Source: Baffinella frigidus (taxonomy: Eukaryota; Cryptophyceae; Cryptomonadales; Baffinellaceae). Taken from it: DNA of 10,363 bases. The position numbers and the translations under genes are program-made. Under the pieces are notes generated by a model, which saw only the letters and a list, made by a program, of their open reading frames with translations, ran no database searches and was not told the origin of the DNA. Numbering within the stretch: position 1 is the first letter of the stretch; each line of letters opens with the position of its first letter. This document shows, one piece after another, positions 1 through 5,284 of this stretch. The DNA lies in the NCBI GenBank assembly GCA_026770585.1, contig MU646679.1:78023-88385 (forward strand), written 5' to 3'.

Positions 1-76
1 CCCCTCAAGGACACGCCGCAATGGAAGGCGCCCCCTGCGGCCAAGCCCACGCACCACTCTCTTCCAACGCCCAGCG

Positions 77-232
77 GGGTGAGGGAGCCCCTACACCTGT
101 TCTTCTACCTACTGAGAAGGGTGTGGTGAACGGGGGTGCGCTGTGAGACACTGGGTAGGTGCGCGCTTGGGTGCGCTGGGGGGGCGAGATGTTCATCTCG
201 ACAGATACCTGGAGCACTTCGGTCATTAGCGC
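77..232 (+). repeat. Duplicated unit D, uninterrupted copy
   Basis: This segment reappears at 316-663. The first block (GTGAGGGAGCCCC then CACCTGTTCTT) recurs at about 317-342. The second block (CTACTGAGAAGGGTGTGGTG and the following G-rich stretch) recurs from 544. In this copy the two blocks are separated by only a few bases, so it serves as the empty-site reference for the element inserted in the second copy. A small hairpin (CGAGATG, TT, CATCTCG) lies at 185-200. The first 76 bases of the window show nothing I recognise. A frame is open on the minus strand but has no recognisable protein. Confidence 0.8.
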
Positions 233-234
233 TG

Positions 235-267
235 AACCCTAAACCCTAAACCCTAGACCCTAAACTC
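235..267 (+). repeat. Telomere-like CCCTAAA tract, short
   Basis: Four consecutive heptamers of the CCCTAAA type (one altered to CCCTAGA) sit between the two copies of unit D and decay into CTCAAAACCCGAAACC. The C-rich strand is the + strand. The tract is too short to be a chromosome end, so I read it as interstitial or degenerate telomeric sequence. Confidence 0.7.
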
Positions 268-315
268 AAAACCCGAAACCGATTCCGCAACCCCTCTCGG
301 TGGATCCTGAACCCG

Positions 316-663
316 GGTGAGGGAGCCCCTTCACCTGTTCTTACATTGTACAATTCGGGTTGGCTTGGATTTTTTGAGGGTCGGGTCGGGCGGAAACCTG
401 ACGAAAATGCGCCGTTTTATGTCATCGTGTGGGTGGGGGATGCTATCTTGTCATCAATCTCATGCATAAGATAGAATAAAACTTCATTTCCTGGAATTTG
501 CCGACCCGACCCCGAATCCAAGCCAACCCGAATTCTAGAATAACTACTGAGAAGGGTGTGGTGAGCGGGGGTGCGCTGTGGGTTACTGGGTAGGAGCGCG
601 CTGGGGTGTGCTGGGGGGAATTTCATCTCGAAATCTACCTGAAGCAGTTCCCTACTTAGCGTT
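316..663 (+). repeat. Duplicated unit D, copy split by an insertion
   Basis: This is the second copy of the unit at 77-232. The left block ends near 342 with CACCTGTTCTT. The right block resumes at 544 with CTACTGAGAAGGGTGTGGTG and runs to about 663. The roughly 200 intervening bases have their own inverted termini and are absent from the other copy, so they arrived after or independently of the duplication. Single-base differences throughout show the copies are not recent. Confidence 0.8.
345..541. mobile_element. MITE-like element K inside unit D
   Basis: A non-autonomous TIR element of about 197 bp. The left end reads AATTCGGGTTGGCTTGGATT from 352, followed by GGGTCGGGTCGG. The right end at 501-534 is its reverse complement with one small length difference. 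The similarity extends outward through ATTSTAS at 345-351 and 535-541. The element splits unit D, which is whole at 77-232. The exact ends and target duplication are uncertain: TTA precedes and TAA follows, compatible with a TA-type or TTAA-type target. The interior contains GC-rich and AT-rich stretches but no credible reading frame, so a transposase would have to act in trans. Confidence 0.8.
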
Positions 664-667
664 TTCG

Positions 668-690
668 TTTAATTAGGAGGCCTAATTAAA
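668..690. repeat. Perfect 10-bp inverted repeat
   Basis: TTTAATTAGG and CCTAATTAAA are exact reverse complements separated by AGG, making a small perfect hairpin. It lies just past the right end of the second unit D copy. It could be a relic of a foldback element or a chance palindrome. The AT-rich flanks make chance more likely than for the longer inverted repeats here. Confidence 0.6.
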
Positions 691-791
691 TCTACTATGC
701 CCTGACTAATTTTTCCTATGCAACCTCCTATTGAAAAGGAACTGATTCAGTTATCAGCCGAGATGAGATTGGTGCGGGGTGTGCTGCTGAA

Positions 792-817
792 CGCCCCCCC
801 GCCCCCCCCCGCCCCCC
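792..817 (+). repeat. Poly-C tract with regular single G
   Basis: Runs of seven, nine and six C are separated by single G residues. This low-complexity stretch abuts the family B element that begins at 831. Homopolymer length here is prone to sequencing error. Confidence 0.8.
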
Positions 818-830
818 TTCGCCAAATCTC

Positions 831-962
831 ATAGGAAAACGGTTTCATTTTAAAACTTTCTGGTAATGAAATTTACTACACAGAACGAGTTTTACCAGTA
901 ATATGAAAGAATTCGTTTAGTAAGTTTTATTGAATCAAAAAAATTAAAACCCTTTTCCTTTG
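831..962. mobile_element. MITE-like element, family B, copy 1
   Basis: The termini ATAGGAAAACGGTTT (left) and AAACCCTTTTCCTTTG (right) are imperfect inverted repeats. The interior matches the family B copy at 7715-7839: both carry AATGAAATTTACTACACA followed by GAGTTTTACCAGTAATA and a right half with TAGTAA and ATTGAATC. The heptamer AAATCTC flanks the element exactly on both sides (824-830 and 963-969), which looks like a 7-bp target-site duplication. A duplication of that size would suit hAT-like or related transposases, but family membership is inference. No coding capacity is visible. Confidence 0.78.
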
Positions 963-969
963 AAATCTC

Positions 970-1254
970 GCAGACCCACGCAGGGCTGTTTGGAAAGGTA
1001 TTTCACTGCCAACCAGAACATTTCACATAAGTCAACGGCCCCTCAGAGCCAGAGCCTTAAGTCAATTGGGTGCTCTGGGAGCGCCCTCCCCGGCAACTTA
1101 CTACCGAGAATCAGCCAGTTGACTTCAGGTAAAACATCCCGGCTAGCTGTGCATCTGATTTAGTTAGGCTGACCAACTAAGTTAGGTAATACAATTAGGT
1201 AGTCGTGACGAGGATTGGGGGGGGGGCAGAAGAGGGTCATCCAACCCTACACTC
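970..1254. other. Gene-free stretch without recognised content
   Basis: No repeat copy, inverted structure or credible coding sequence was recognised. The frame open at 960-1163 on the + strand begins in the family B terminus and shows no domain, signal or compositional sign of a gene. A run of ten G sits near 1217-1226. AAGTCAA motifs occur (near 1029 and 1059), as they do throughout the window. Confidence 0.6.
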
Positions 1255-1327
1255 CAATTAGGGCCCTAGGTAAATAAGGGCCCTAAGTAAAGGGAGGTGC
1301 TGCCCTCGGGGCGGGATGCAACCCCCA
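1255..1327 (+). repeat. 73-bp exact duplicate, copy 1
   Basis: This block is identical, base for base as far as I can read, to 1776-1848. It begins CAATTAGGGCCCTAGG and ends with GGGATGCAACCCCCA. Within it, TTAGGGCCCT and AGGGCCCTAA are reverse complements of each other, and each is centred on the palindrome AGGGCCCT. Downstream the homology continues loosely through telomere-like sequence, a CCCATAAT-CAGGG motif, and a GCATGCAGGGGGGG-type motif. That suggests a larger duplication of which only this part has stayed identical. Confidence 0.9.
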
Positions 1328-1500
1328 CACCCTAAACCCCAAACCCAAACCCTATCCCCTGTAAACGTTCAACCCCACACCTTGTAAACGCTCACCCCCA
1401 AACCCTGCCAGGGAGAGGATTGGGGAGGGAGCGGTGACAATCCCCAAACTCCAAACCCTTAACCCCACACCCTAAACCCCACATCATATCCCATAATTCA
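1328..1500 (+). repeat. Degenerate telomere-like and C-rich tract
   Basis: CCCTAAA-type heptamers (ACACCCTAAACCCC, AAACCCTATCCCC, CACACCCTAAACCCC) are mixed with CCCCAAA variants. A 23-bp direct repeat beginning TGTAAACG occurs at 1360-1382 and 1383-1405. C-rich on the + strand like the other tracts. I see no gene here. Confidence 0.65.
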
Positions 1501-1553
1501 GGGCGAGGACTCGGGAGCCACGCGAGAGTGGAGGAGGGGGTTGATTTTTTAAA

Positions 1554-1571
1554 ACCGTGTCAGGACACGGT
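1554..1571. repeat. Short perfect inverted repeat
   Basis: ACCGTGT and ACACGGT pair around a CAGG loop. Immediately downstream are GTTGACTTTTGAAAA and AATTGACTTTTGGCG, two of the GTTGACTTTT-type motifs that recur all over the window. Beyond these motifs, 1540-1775 holds no recognised element or gene. Confidence 0.6.
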
Positions 1572-1775
1572 TGTTGACTTTTGAAAACTACTGCCTTGCA
1601 GGGGAATTGACTTTTGGCGACCCCTTCGAAGACTCTGGCGTGGAGGGAGCGACCCCGGGCGGAAAACGAAACCGAAGCGAGACGCGAAGAGCATGCAGGG
1701 GGGGGTTTAATCCGGGGACATGATTAATTTCAAAGAAAATGGATCCCTATGTTTTCATAAGAGTTGGAAGAAGAT

Positions 1776-1848
1776 CAATTAGGGCCCTAGGTAAATAAGG
1801 GCCCTAAGTAAAGGGAGGTGCTGCCCTCGGGGCGGGATGCAACCCCCA
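1776..1848 (+). repeat. 73-bp exact duplicate, copy 2
   Basis: Exact match to 1255-1327, 521 bases apart. The following stretch to about 1970 (short telomere-like run, CCCATAATGCAGGG, GACGGAAGACGAAGGCAAAG, GGATGCAGGGGGGG) resembles the sequence after copy 1 but is shorter. One copy has therefore gained or lost sequence. Confidence 0.9.
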
Positions 1849-1984
1849 AACCCTAGACCCCAAACCACATCCCATAATGCAGGGTGATGACTGGGGGGGT
1901 AGCAGTGATAACGGACGGAAGACGAAGGCAAAGCGAGATGTGAGGAGGATGCAGGGGGGGGTGGAAGTGCTGCCATCGGGGAAA

Positions 1985-2031
1985 GACGCTGTCGTGACGT
2001 TGGTCACTACGTCGGAGTATGCGCTAGGTCT
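1985..2031 (+). repeat. Dispersed 45-bp repeat R, copy 1
   Basis: The core GCTGTCGTGACGTTGGTCAC followed by a GCGCTAGGTCT block recurs at 2279-2327 in the same orientation. It also recurs in part at 2661-2688 in reverse. The two direct copies bracket the GA microsatellite. The core contains the palindrome TGACGT-like half site CGTGACG, but I attach no regulatory meaning to it. Confidence 0.75.
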
Positions 2032-2046
2032 TGTCGCCCCCAGAGA

Positions 2047-2100
2047 GTGTGTGTGTGAGAGAGAGAGAGAGCGAGAGAGAGAGAGCGAAAGAGAGAGAGC

Positions 2101-2136
<36 letters not shown>

Positions 2137-2193
2137 AAGAGAGAGAGCGAAAGAGAGAGAGCGAAAGAGAGAGAGAGGGGGAGAGAGGGGGGG
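2047..2193 (+). repeat. GT/GA microsatellite with GCGAAA interruptions
   Basis: A short GT run grades into a long GA run. GCGA(A/G)A interruptions begin at 2071, 2085, 2099, 2133, 2147 and 2161, spaced 14 bases within each trio. It ends in G-rich sequence (GAGAGAGGGGGGG). Open frames on both strands are just Arg-Glu or Leu-Ser dipeptide runs, so they are not genes. Confidence 0.92.
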
Positions 2194-2576
2194 TAAGGGA
2201 TCTCTCACACCCTTGTACCCATCGGGATTTAAGGGGTATAGACAGCATCAACCGCCCTAGCATGCCGCACCTACAATGAGGGATGCTGCCGTGACGTTGG
2301 TCACCACGCCTGAATACGCGCTAGGTCTACCTCACTCGGGTTGACAGACTATTCTCAAGTTGATACGCTGGGTTCGCGGTACAAATCCGTCAACTTTAGA
2401 GCGGGAAAGAGCCCGGGATCACCAAATTGGTGGGTGCAAATAGACTGAGTATGCTCTGGGTACTTGCATCCCTCTGGATTTCGGCTGGGAACGTAACTGG
2501 ATCAGTATCACGGTTCATGCTGTGTATAAAAAAGCTTTTATTCCAAGATGAGACCTCCTGAACCATGCGGGGGGGG

Positions 2577-2595
2577 AAAAGCTGTTACAGCTTTT
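2577..2595. repeat. Perfect 9-bp hairpin AAAAGCTGT/ACAGCTTTT
   Basis: AAAAGCTGT and ACAGCTTTT are separated by one T. The hairpin sits in the interior of putative element L, next to the copy of the GGTAGGGTGG-type repeat. AAGCTTTTAT occurs again just upstream at 2531. Confidence 0.6.
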
Positions 2596-2610
2596 ATAAA
2601 TGAAAAATAT

Positions 2611-2660
2611 TTTATTTGTGGCATGGTAGGGTGGTTTTTCCCATCTTGGGTCTAAAACCG
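2611..2660 (+). repeat. Dispersed 50-bp repeat, copy 1
   Basis: This stretch runs from TTATTTGTGGCATGGTAGGG through GGTTTTTCCCATCTTGGG to TAAAACC. It recurs at 3128-3177 with a few substitutions. The first half is also the inverted terminus of element M (see 2915-3151). Confidence 0.8.
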
Positions 2661-2690
2661 GTGAACAACGTCACGACAGCGTCCCTAGTG

Positions 2691-2914
2691 GTTGATACTA
2701 TCTATCCCTCAAGTGGCCAGGTTTAATAAGTTGAAAAACACGACCGCTTCACGCTAGGGGGAGAGATGCGACGAGACCAGAGGGCTCAAGCTGCCCGCTA
2801 CCATAACCCTTAAGTAGCCAGGCGGTCACATTTGACGGGCAAGAGGTCCTAGGCAGGTCCTAGGGCCCTACGGTAGGGCGTATGAGCCTACTCGCCACTT
2901 AAGGGATACCCGTA
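2691..2914. other. Gene-free stretch with short inverted motifs
   Basis: No gene seen. CCCTTAAGTAGCC near 2808 is roughly the reverse complement of GCCACTTAAGGG near 2894. A stretch near 2846-2880 (GTCCTAGG twice, then CCCTACGGTAGGG) resembles the core of the repeat at 8421-8530 and 9680-9788, and may be a decayed relative. Confidence 0.4.
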
Positions 2915-2957
2915 CCACCCTAACATGCCACACATAAAAGCTAACGTGGCATGAAAA

Positions 2958-2986
2958 GTGATACTGGTTCGGTTATGTGGTTTATG
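2958..2986 (+). repeat. 29-bp direct repeat inside element M, copy 1
   Basis: Begins GTGATACTGGTTCGGTTATG and ends TGGTTTATG. It is exact with 3088-3116, 130 bases downstream. Confidence 0.85.
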
Positions 2987-3087
2987 TACTAGGAACACGC
3001 AAGGCAGTCACGACCGACCGTCTGGCTTCGGCGTCCGCGTGACCGGTCACGTGGGCGTTCACGAGCCTGCCGGCGGGGCTGTTCCAC

Positions 3088-3116
3088 GTGATACTGGTTC
3101 GGTTATGTGGTTTATG
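3088..3116 (+). repeat. 29-bp direct repeat inside element M, copy 2
   Basis: Exact copy of 2958-2986. It lies directly upstream of the right inverted terminus of element M, whereas copy 1 lies just inside the left terminus. Confidence 0.85.
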
Positions 3117-3127
3117 CTGTGTCAGCT

Positions 3128-3177
3128 TTTATTTATGGCATGATAGGGTGGTTTTTCCCATCTTGGGCCTAAAACCT
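3128..3177 (+). repeat. Dispersed 50-bp repeat, copy 2
   Basis: Matches 2611-2660 (GGCATGATAGGGTGG, TTTTTCCCATCTTGGG, TAAAACC) with a few substitutions. It overlaps the right terminus of element M. Confidence 0.8.
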
Positions 3178-3530
3178 CTGCCTCACATATAGCATTGAAA
3201 TGATGGTTTAGTGATCTCCCAACACGTGCAGAAGCGAACAACATTCCACTCGAGAATGCTGCAGGAACCTATTTACATGTTCGGTTGTAAACATTTGCAC
3301 CAGGATAGGGTGTTCCAACCTCGTGACTGTGCTAACTTTGCAGAGTTACGTAACCAATCAACGAAAGTTACTACACAAATGCCCACTTTAAAAGCACATT
3401 GGTTTTAAATAGGCCCCTCTGGCATTCTCGTGTGGTTCATCGTAGTATCGACGGGATCCAAAATGGTAAAGTGGCTCTTGACAGTGCACTTGCACATGAC
3501 CTGTACGGTCACGTGACCTGGTTCAGTAGT
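3178..3530. other. Gene-free stretch, nothing recognised
   Basis: A 65-codon frame is open at 3211-3408 (+). It shows no domain, no transmembrane or signal features and no repeats, and I cannot support it as a gene. No inverted or tandem structure of note was found. Near 3535-3562 the sequence CAAGATGAGACCTCCTGAAC, continuing to CATGCGGGG, repeats one at 2544-2572. Confidence 0.5.
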
Positions 3531-3649
3531 TTTTCAAGATGAGACCTCCTGAACCATGCGGGGAGCCCCGAGTAGGCGTCCGCCAAACCGCACCTTTTCG
3601 ATGTTTATAATTGAGTTTGCAGGGGTCCCATCCGCCAACAAGAACACTT

Positions 3650-3700
3650 CCTGAACCATGCTCCTGAACCATGCTCCTGAACTGTGCTCCTGAACCGTGT
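3650..3700 (+). repeat. 13-bp minisatellite CCTGAACCATGCT, array 1
   Basis: Four units of CCTGAACCATGCT: two perfect, one with CTGTG and the last with CCGTG before decaying. The same unit forms a second array at 3857-4070. Single units also appear at about 2549 and 3546, each followed by GCGGGG. Confidence 0.9.
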
Positions 3701-3856
3701 TTGTGGGTATCTAGGCTCTAAGGGCACTTAAGGACGCAAGGTTATGAGGACGGCAAAGTAGATTCACTTAGGCCTGATAAGTAGATTCACTTGAGAGAGT
3801 TGACTGGAAACTCGAGTCTCCGCGTGACACGTGGGGCTTGTAGCGTTCAGAGTCTT

Positions 3857-4070
3857 CCTGAACCATGCTCCTGAACCATGCTCCTGCCACACGGTGGACT
3901 ACGAACCTTTCATCAAAAGTCAACTTACCTGAAGACAATTAACTTACGGATTTTTAAATGCAACTTGGTCACGTAACACCCCGGAATCCGGGGTCAACGA
4001 AACCCTCGTAGCCCACCTAGTGGAACCGTGCTCCTGAACCATGCTCCTGAACCATGCTCCTGAACCATGC
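3857..4070 (+). repeat. 13-bp minisatellite, array 2, split by family E element
   Basis: CCTGAACCATGCT units run 3857-3882 plus CCTG at 3883-3886. The array then stops for 137 bases and resumes with AACCGTGCT at 4024-4032 and three further units to 4070. Removing 3887-4023 rejoins CCTG to AACCGTGCT into one intact 13-bp unit in phase, which shows the intervening element was inserted into an existing array. Confidence 0.88.
3887..4023 (-). mobile_element. MITE-like element, family E, copy 1
   Basis: The termini CCACACGGTGGACTACGA and its inverse (TCGTAGCCCACCTAGTGG, three mismatches) bound about 137 bp. The interior corresponds to the reverse complement of the element at 6303-6462: ATCAAAAGTCAACTT, then AGTTGGTCACGT-like sequence and GTCNNCGAAACCCTCGTAG. 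This copy has one internal GTTGACTTTTGAT block where the other has two tandem ones. It interrupts the 13-bp minisatellite within a unit, and no target duplication is visible at the junction. No coding capacity. Confidence 0.85.
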
Positions 4071-4090
4071 GGGGAACTCCGAGCAGGCGC

Positions 4091-4134
4091 GGTCGCATTG
4101 GGGAGAACAATCCGCGTGGTATCGCCCCTTCCCC
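4091..4134 (+). repeat. 44-bp block Q, copy 1
   Basis: Begins GGTCGCATTGGGGAGAACAA and ends in a CGCCCCTTCCCC-type stretch. Further copies lie at 4191-4234 (exactly 100 bases on), about 4370-4405 and 4474-4514. The last two are degenerate. The blocks are open in several frames and give repeated peptides, but I see no gene. Confidence 0.85.
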
Positions 4135-4190
4135 AATCAATGCCAAAAGTTAACGATTGAGTACCAAACAATGTCAAAAGTTGACGATGC

Positions 4191-4234
4191 GGTCGCATTG
4201 GGGAGAACAATCCTCGTGGTAGCGCCCCTTCCCC
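4191..4234 (+). repeat. 44-bp block Q, copy 2
   Basis: Close copy of 4091-4134 at an exact 100-base offset. The intervening sequence (AAAAGTTAACGATTGAGTAC, AAAAGTTGACGATGC) is itself internally repeated. Tandem duplication of a longer unit is likely. Confidence 0.85.
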
Positions 4235-4240
4235 GAAAGA

Positions 4241-4302
4241 TGCCAAACAATGGCAAAAGTTGCCATTGTTTGGCAACAAAAAAAAGTTGCCATTGTTTGG
4301 CA
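4241..4302. repeat. Perfect 16-bp hairpin with a third arm
   Basis: TGCCAAACAATGGCAA at 4241-4256 pairs perfectly with TTGCCATTGTTTGGCA at 4260-4275 across an AAG loop. The same right arm occurs again at 4287-4302 after an A-rich spacer. Either right arm can therefore pair with the left one, giving two mutually exclusive hairpins. It lies between block Q copies 2 and 3. Confidence 0.9.
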
Positions 4303-4305
4303 ATA

Positions 4306-4365
4306 ATTTAGTACCAGCAGTGTCGAAAAAAATGCAAAAATTGACGATTTAGTACCAGCAGTGTC
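4306..4365 (+). repeat. Direct repeat ATTTAGTACCAGCAGTGTC
   Basis: The 19-bp motif occurs at about 4306-4324 and 4346-4364, 40 bases apart. A reverse-complement version (GCTGGCACTAAATC) lies at about 4430-4443, so this zone has both direct and inverted copies. Confidence 0.8.
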
Positions 4366-4369
4366 AACT

Positions 4370-4405
4370 TTGGGGAGGACAATCCGCGTGGTAGCGCTCC
4401 TTCCC
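4370..4405 (+). repeat. Block Q, degenerate copy 3
   Basis: TTGGGGAGGACAATCCGCGTGG followed by TAGCGCTCCTTCCC matches the centre of block Q with substitutions. It has lost the GGTCGCA start. Confidence 0.75.
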
Positions 4406-4406
4406 A

Positions 4407-4463
4407 AAACAATGCCAAAAGTTGACGAAGCTGGCACTAAATCATCAACTTTTGCCATTGTTT
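4407..4463. repeat. 19-bp inverted repeat with 19-nt loop
   Basis: AAACAATGCCAAAAGTTGA (4407-4425) and TCAACTTTTGCCATTGTTT (4445-4463) pair with a single mismatch. The arms are related to the perfect hairpin at 4241-4275 and carry the AAAAGTTGA core that appears in many repeats of this window. Confidence 0.85.
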
Positions 4464-4473
4464 CGGAATTGTT

Positions 4474-4514
4474 TCGCATTGGGGAGAATGATCCGCGTGG
4501 CACCGACCCTACCC
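4474..4514 (+). repeat. Block Q, degenerate copy 4
   Basis: CGCATTGGGGAGAATGATCC followed by GCGTGGCACCGACCCTACCC aligns with block Q. It is the most divergent of the four copies. Confidence 0.7.
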
Positions 4515-4596
4515 TTGTGAACAGATTCCTAAGTCAATTACTGGATCATTGCCCAGGAAACACGCCAAAAGTCAGCAATTGGTCACGTGTCCGACC

Positions 4597-4689
4597 GAAA
4601 AGCGATCGGACACGGACACAAAACAAATAAAATTACTACACACGTTTACATTCGACATTTATTTTGTGTGCATGGGTAGCCTCGTGTGG
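4597..4689 (+). mobile_element. Family A element, right-half fragment
   Basis: From AAAATTACTACACACGTTTA through CGACATTTATTTTGTGTGCA to GGGTAGCCTCGTGTGG, this matches the right half of the full element at 5725-5903. The more distant AGCGATCGGAC region is also similar. The left terminus CCACACGAGG is absent. Upstream, CGTGTCCGA (4586-4594) and TCGGACACG (4606-4614) form a 9-bp hairpin. Confidence 0.75.
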
Positions 4690-4891
4690 CTTTCCACTCC
4701 ACTCGGAGCCACAACATTTCGCCTAAGTCAACTCCCCCTGAAAGCTAGCGCCTTAAGTCAAATGCCTGGTCCCAGACCAGGGTCCATCTAAACGAAATCA
4801 GGGGATAGTTGACTTAGATGAGCTAGTTGACTTAGCTTAAATCTTGTGGGTCGGAGTGCACTCGAGGCTGGCCGAAGCCACTGGCTTCGAC
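4690..4891. other. Gene-free stretch with minor repeats
   Basis: No gene recognised. A 7-bp hairpin CCTGGTC/GACCAGG lies at 4765-4781. TAGTTGACTTAG occurs twice near 4806 and 4823. GAGGCTGGCCGAAGCCAC near 4864-4880 resembles the GAGGCTGGCTGAAGCCAC stretch at 5261-5278 and 5484-5501. Confidence 0.5.
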
Positions 4892-5067
4892 ATCCACGCA
4901 AGAGTGTAGGGCTGACCTGGGAAAACAAGCCAGTTCACACGGAGTTTGGAACAAATTTCCGAAATTTCGATTTTTATGTGGGAAGAATGTCCACTTATGA
5001 ACTTAAGAAATAGTAGAATTCTACTATTTCTCCTGTGGGCCACTCTGCCCTACACTCTTGCGTGGAT
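4892..5067. mobile_element. MITE-like element F
   Basis: The 21 bases at 4892-4912 (ATCCACGCAAGAGTGTAGGG then C) are an exact inverse of 5047-5067, defining a 176-bp element. A 26-bp perfect palindrome sits off-centre at 5006-5031. No target duplication is apparent. The right end directly abuts a family A terminus (5068-5098). No reading frame in it looks real. Confidence 0.82.
5006..5031. repeat. 26-bp perfect palindrome
   Basis: AGAAATAGTAG, then AATT, then CTACTATTTCT: a perfect palindrome with no loop, centred on an EcoRI-type GAATTC. It lies inside element F. Perfect loopless palindromes of this length are unusual in random sequence of this size. Confidence 0.92.
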
Positions 5068-5098
5068 TTATTCTGTGTGCATGGGTAACCTCGTGTGG
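5068..5098 (+). mobile_element. Family A right terminus fragment
   Basis: TTATTCTGTGTGCATGGGTA followed by ACCTCGTGTGG matches the last about 31 bases of family A (5873-5903; also 4659-4689). Only the terminus is present. It is followed by CTTCCCACCC, and the 4689 end by CTTTCCACTCC, so the two share some flanking sequence. Confidence 0.75.
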
Positions 5099-5106
5099 CT
5101 TCCCAC

Positions 5107-5256
5107 CCACCAACCCTCACGGCTGGGGCAAATCCACGATTTTCGATTTCCCGATTTCAAGGGGAATTGGAGCCGTTGAAGTCGGATCCCGACTTCAACC
5201 CCCTTGAAATCCCACATCGAAAATCGTCGATTTGCCCAAGCCGTGAGGGTTGGTGG
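5107..5256. mobile_element. Long foldback element with two-part stem
   Basis: CCACCAACCCTCACGGCT at the left is matched inversely at the right. Pairing continues for about 58 bp with a few substitutions and one indel, through GGGCAAATC, ACGATTTTCGAT and GATTTCAAGGGG. Near the centre, GTTGAAGTCGG (5175-5185) and CCGACTTCAAC (5189-5199) form a second perfect stem. GTGGCTTC (5095-5102) and GAAGCCAC (5271-5278) extend the symmetry outside. A transcript would fold into a long hairpin. This could be a foldback transposon or a miRNA-precursor-like inverted repeat; the sequence alone does not decide. Confidence 0.85.
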
Positions 5257-5284
5257 ACTGGAGGCTGGCTGAAGCCACTTCTGA
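5241..5284 (+). repeat. 44-bp direct repeat P, copy 1
   Basis: CCGTGAGGGTTGGTGGACTG followed by GAGGCTGGCTGAAGCCACTT is repeated at 5463-5502. This copy includes the right terminus of the foldback at 5107-5256, so the second copy carries that terminus without a partner. Confidence 0.88.

Larger units (their letters stand above)
2279..2688. mobile_element. Putative TIR element L
   Basis: The 27 bases starting AGGGATGCTGCCGTGACGTT at 2279 are matched as a reverse complement by the 27 bases ending at 2688, with three mismatches. This gives an element of about 410 bp whose terminus is the dispersed repeat R. No target-site duplication is evident. The interior holds a perfect 9-bp hairpin (2577-2595), the sequence GAGACCTCCTGAACCATGCG shared with 3539-3558, and a block shared with 3128-3177. 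It is therefore probably composite. The alternative is two oppositely oriented copies of R lying close by chance. Confidence 0.5.
2915..3151. mobile_element. Putative TIR element M
   Basis: The 27 bases at 2915-2941 (CCACCCTAACATGCCACACA then TAAAAGC) are matched inversely by 3125-3151 with three mismatches, defining about 237 bp. Inside, the 29-bp sequence beginning GTGATACTGGTTCGGTTATG occurs twice as an exact direct repeat. A 14-bp perfect palindrome (CGTGACCGGTCACG) lies at 3038-3051. No clear target duplication was found. The right terminus continues into a repeat shared with 2611-2660, so the true right boundary may differ. Confidence 0.55.

Noticed and set aside
1804-2263. Long open frames on both strands across the GA tract
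   Set aside because: They translate as Arg-Glu or Leu-Ser runs imposed by the microsatellite and have no other protein character.
3211-3408. 65-codon plus-strand frame in a repeat-free stretch
   Set aside because: It is short, without recognisable features, and no promoter, splice or homology evidence is available.
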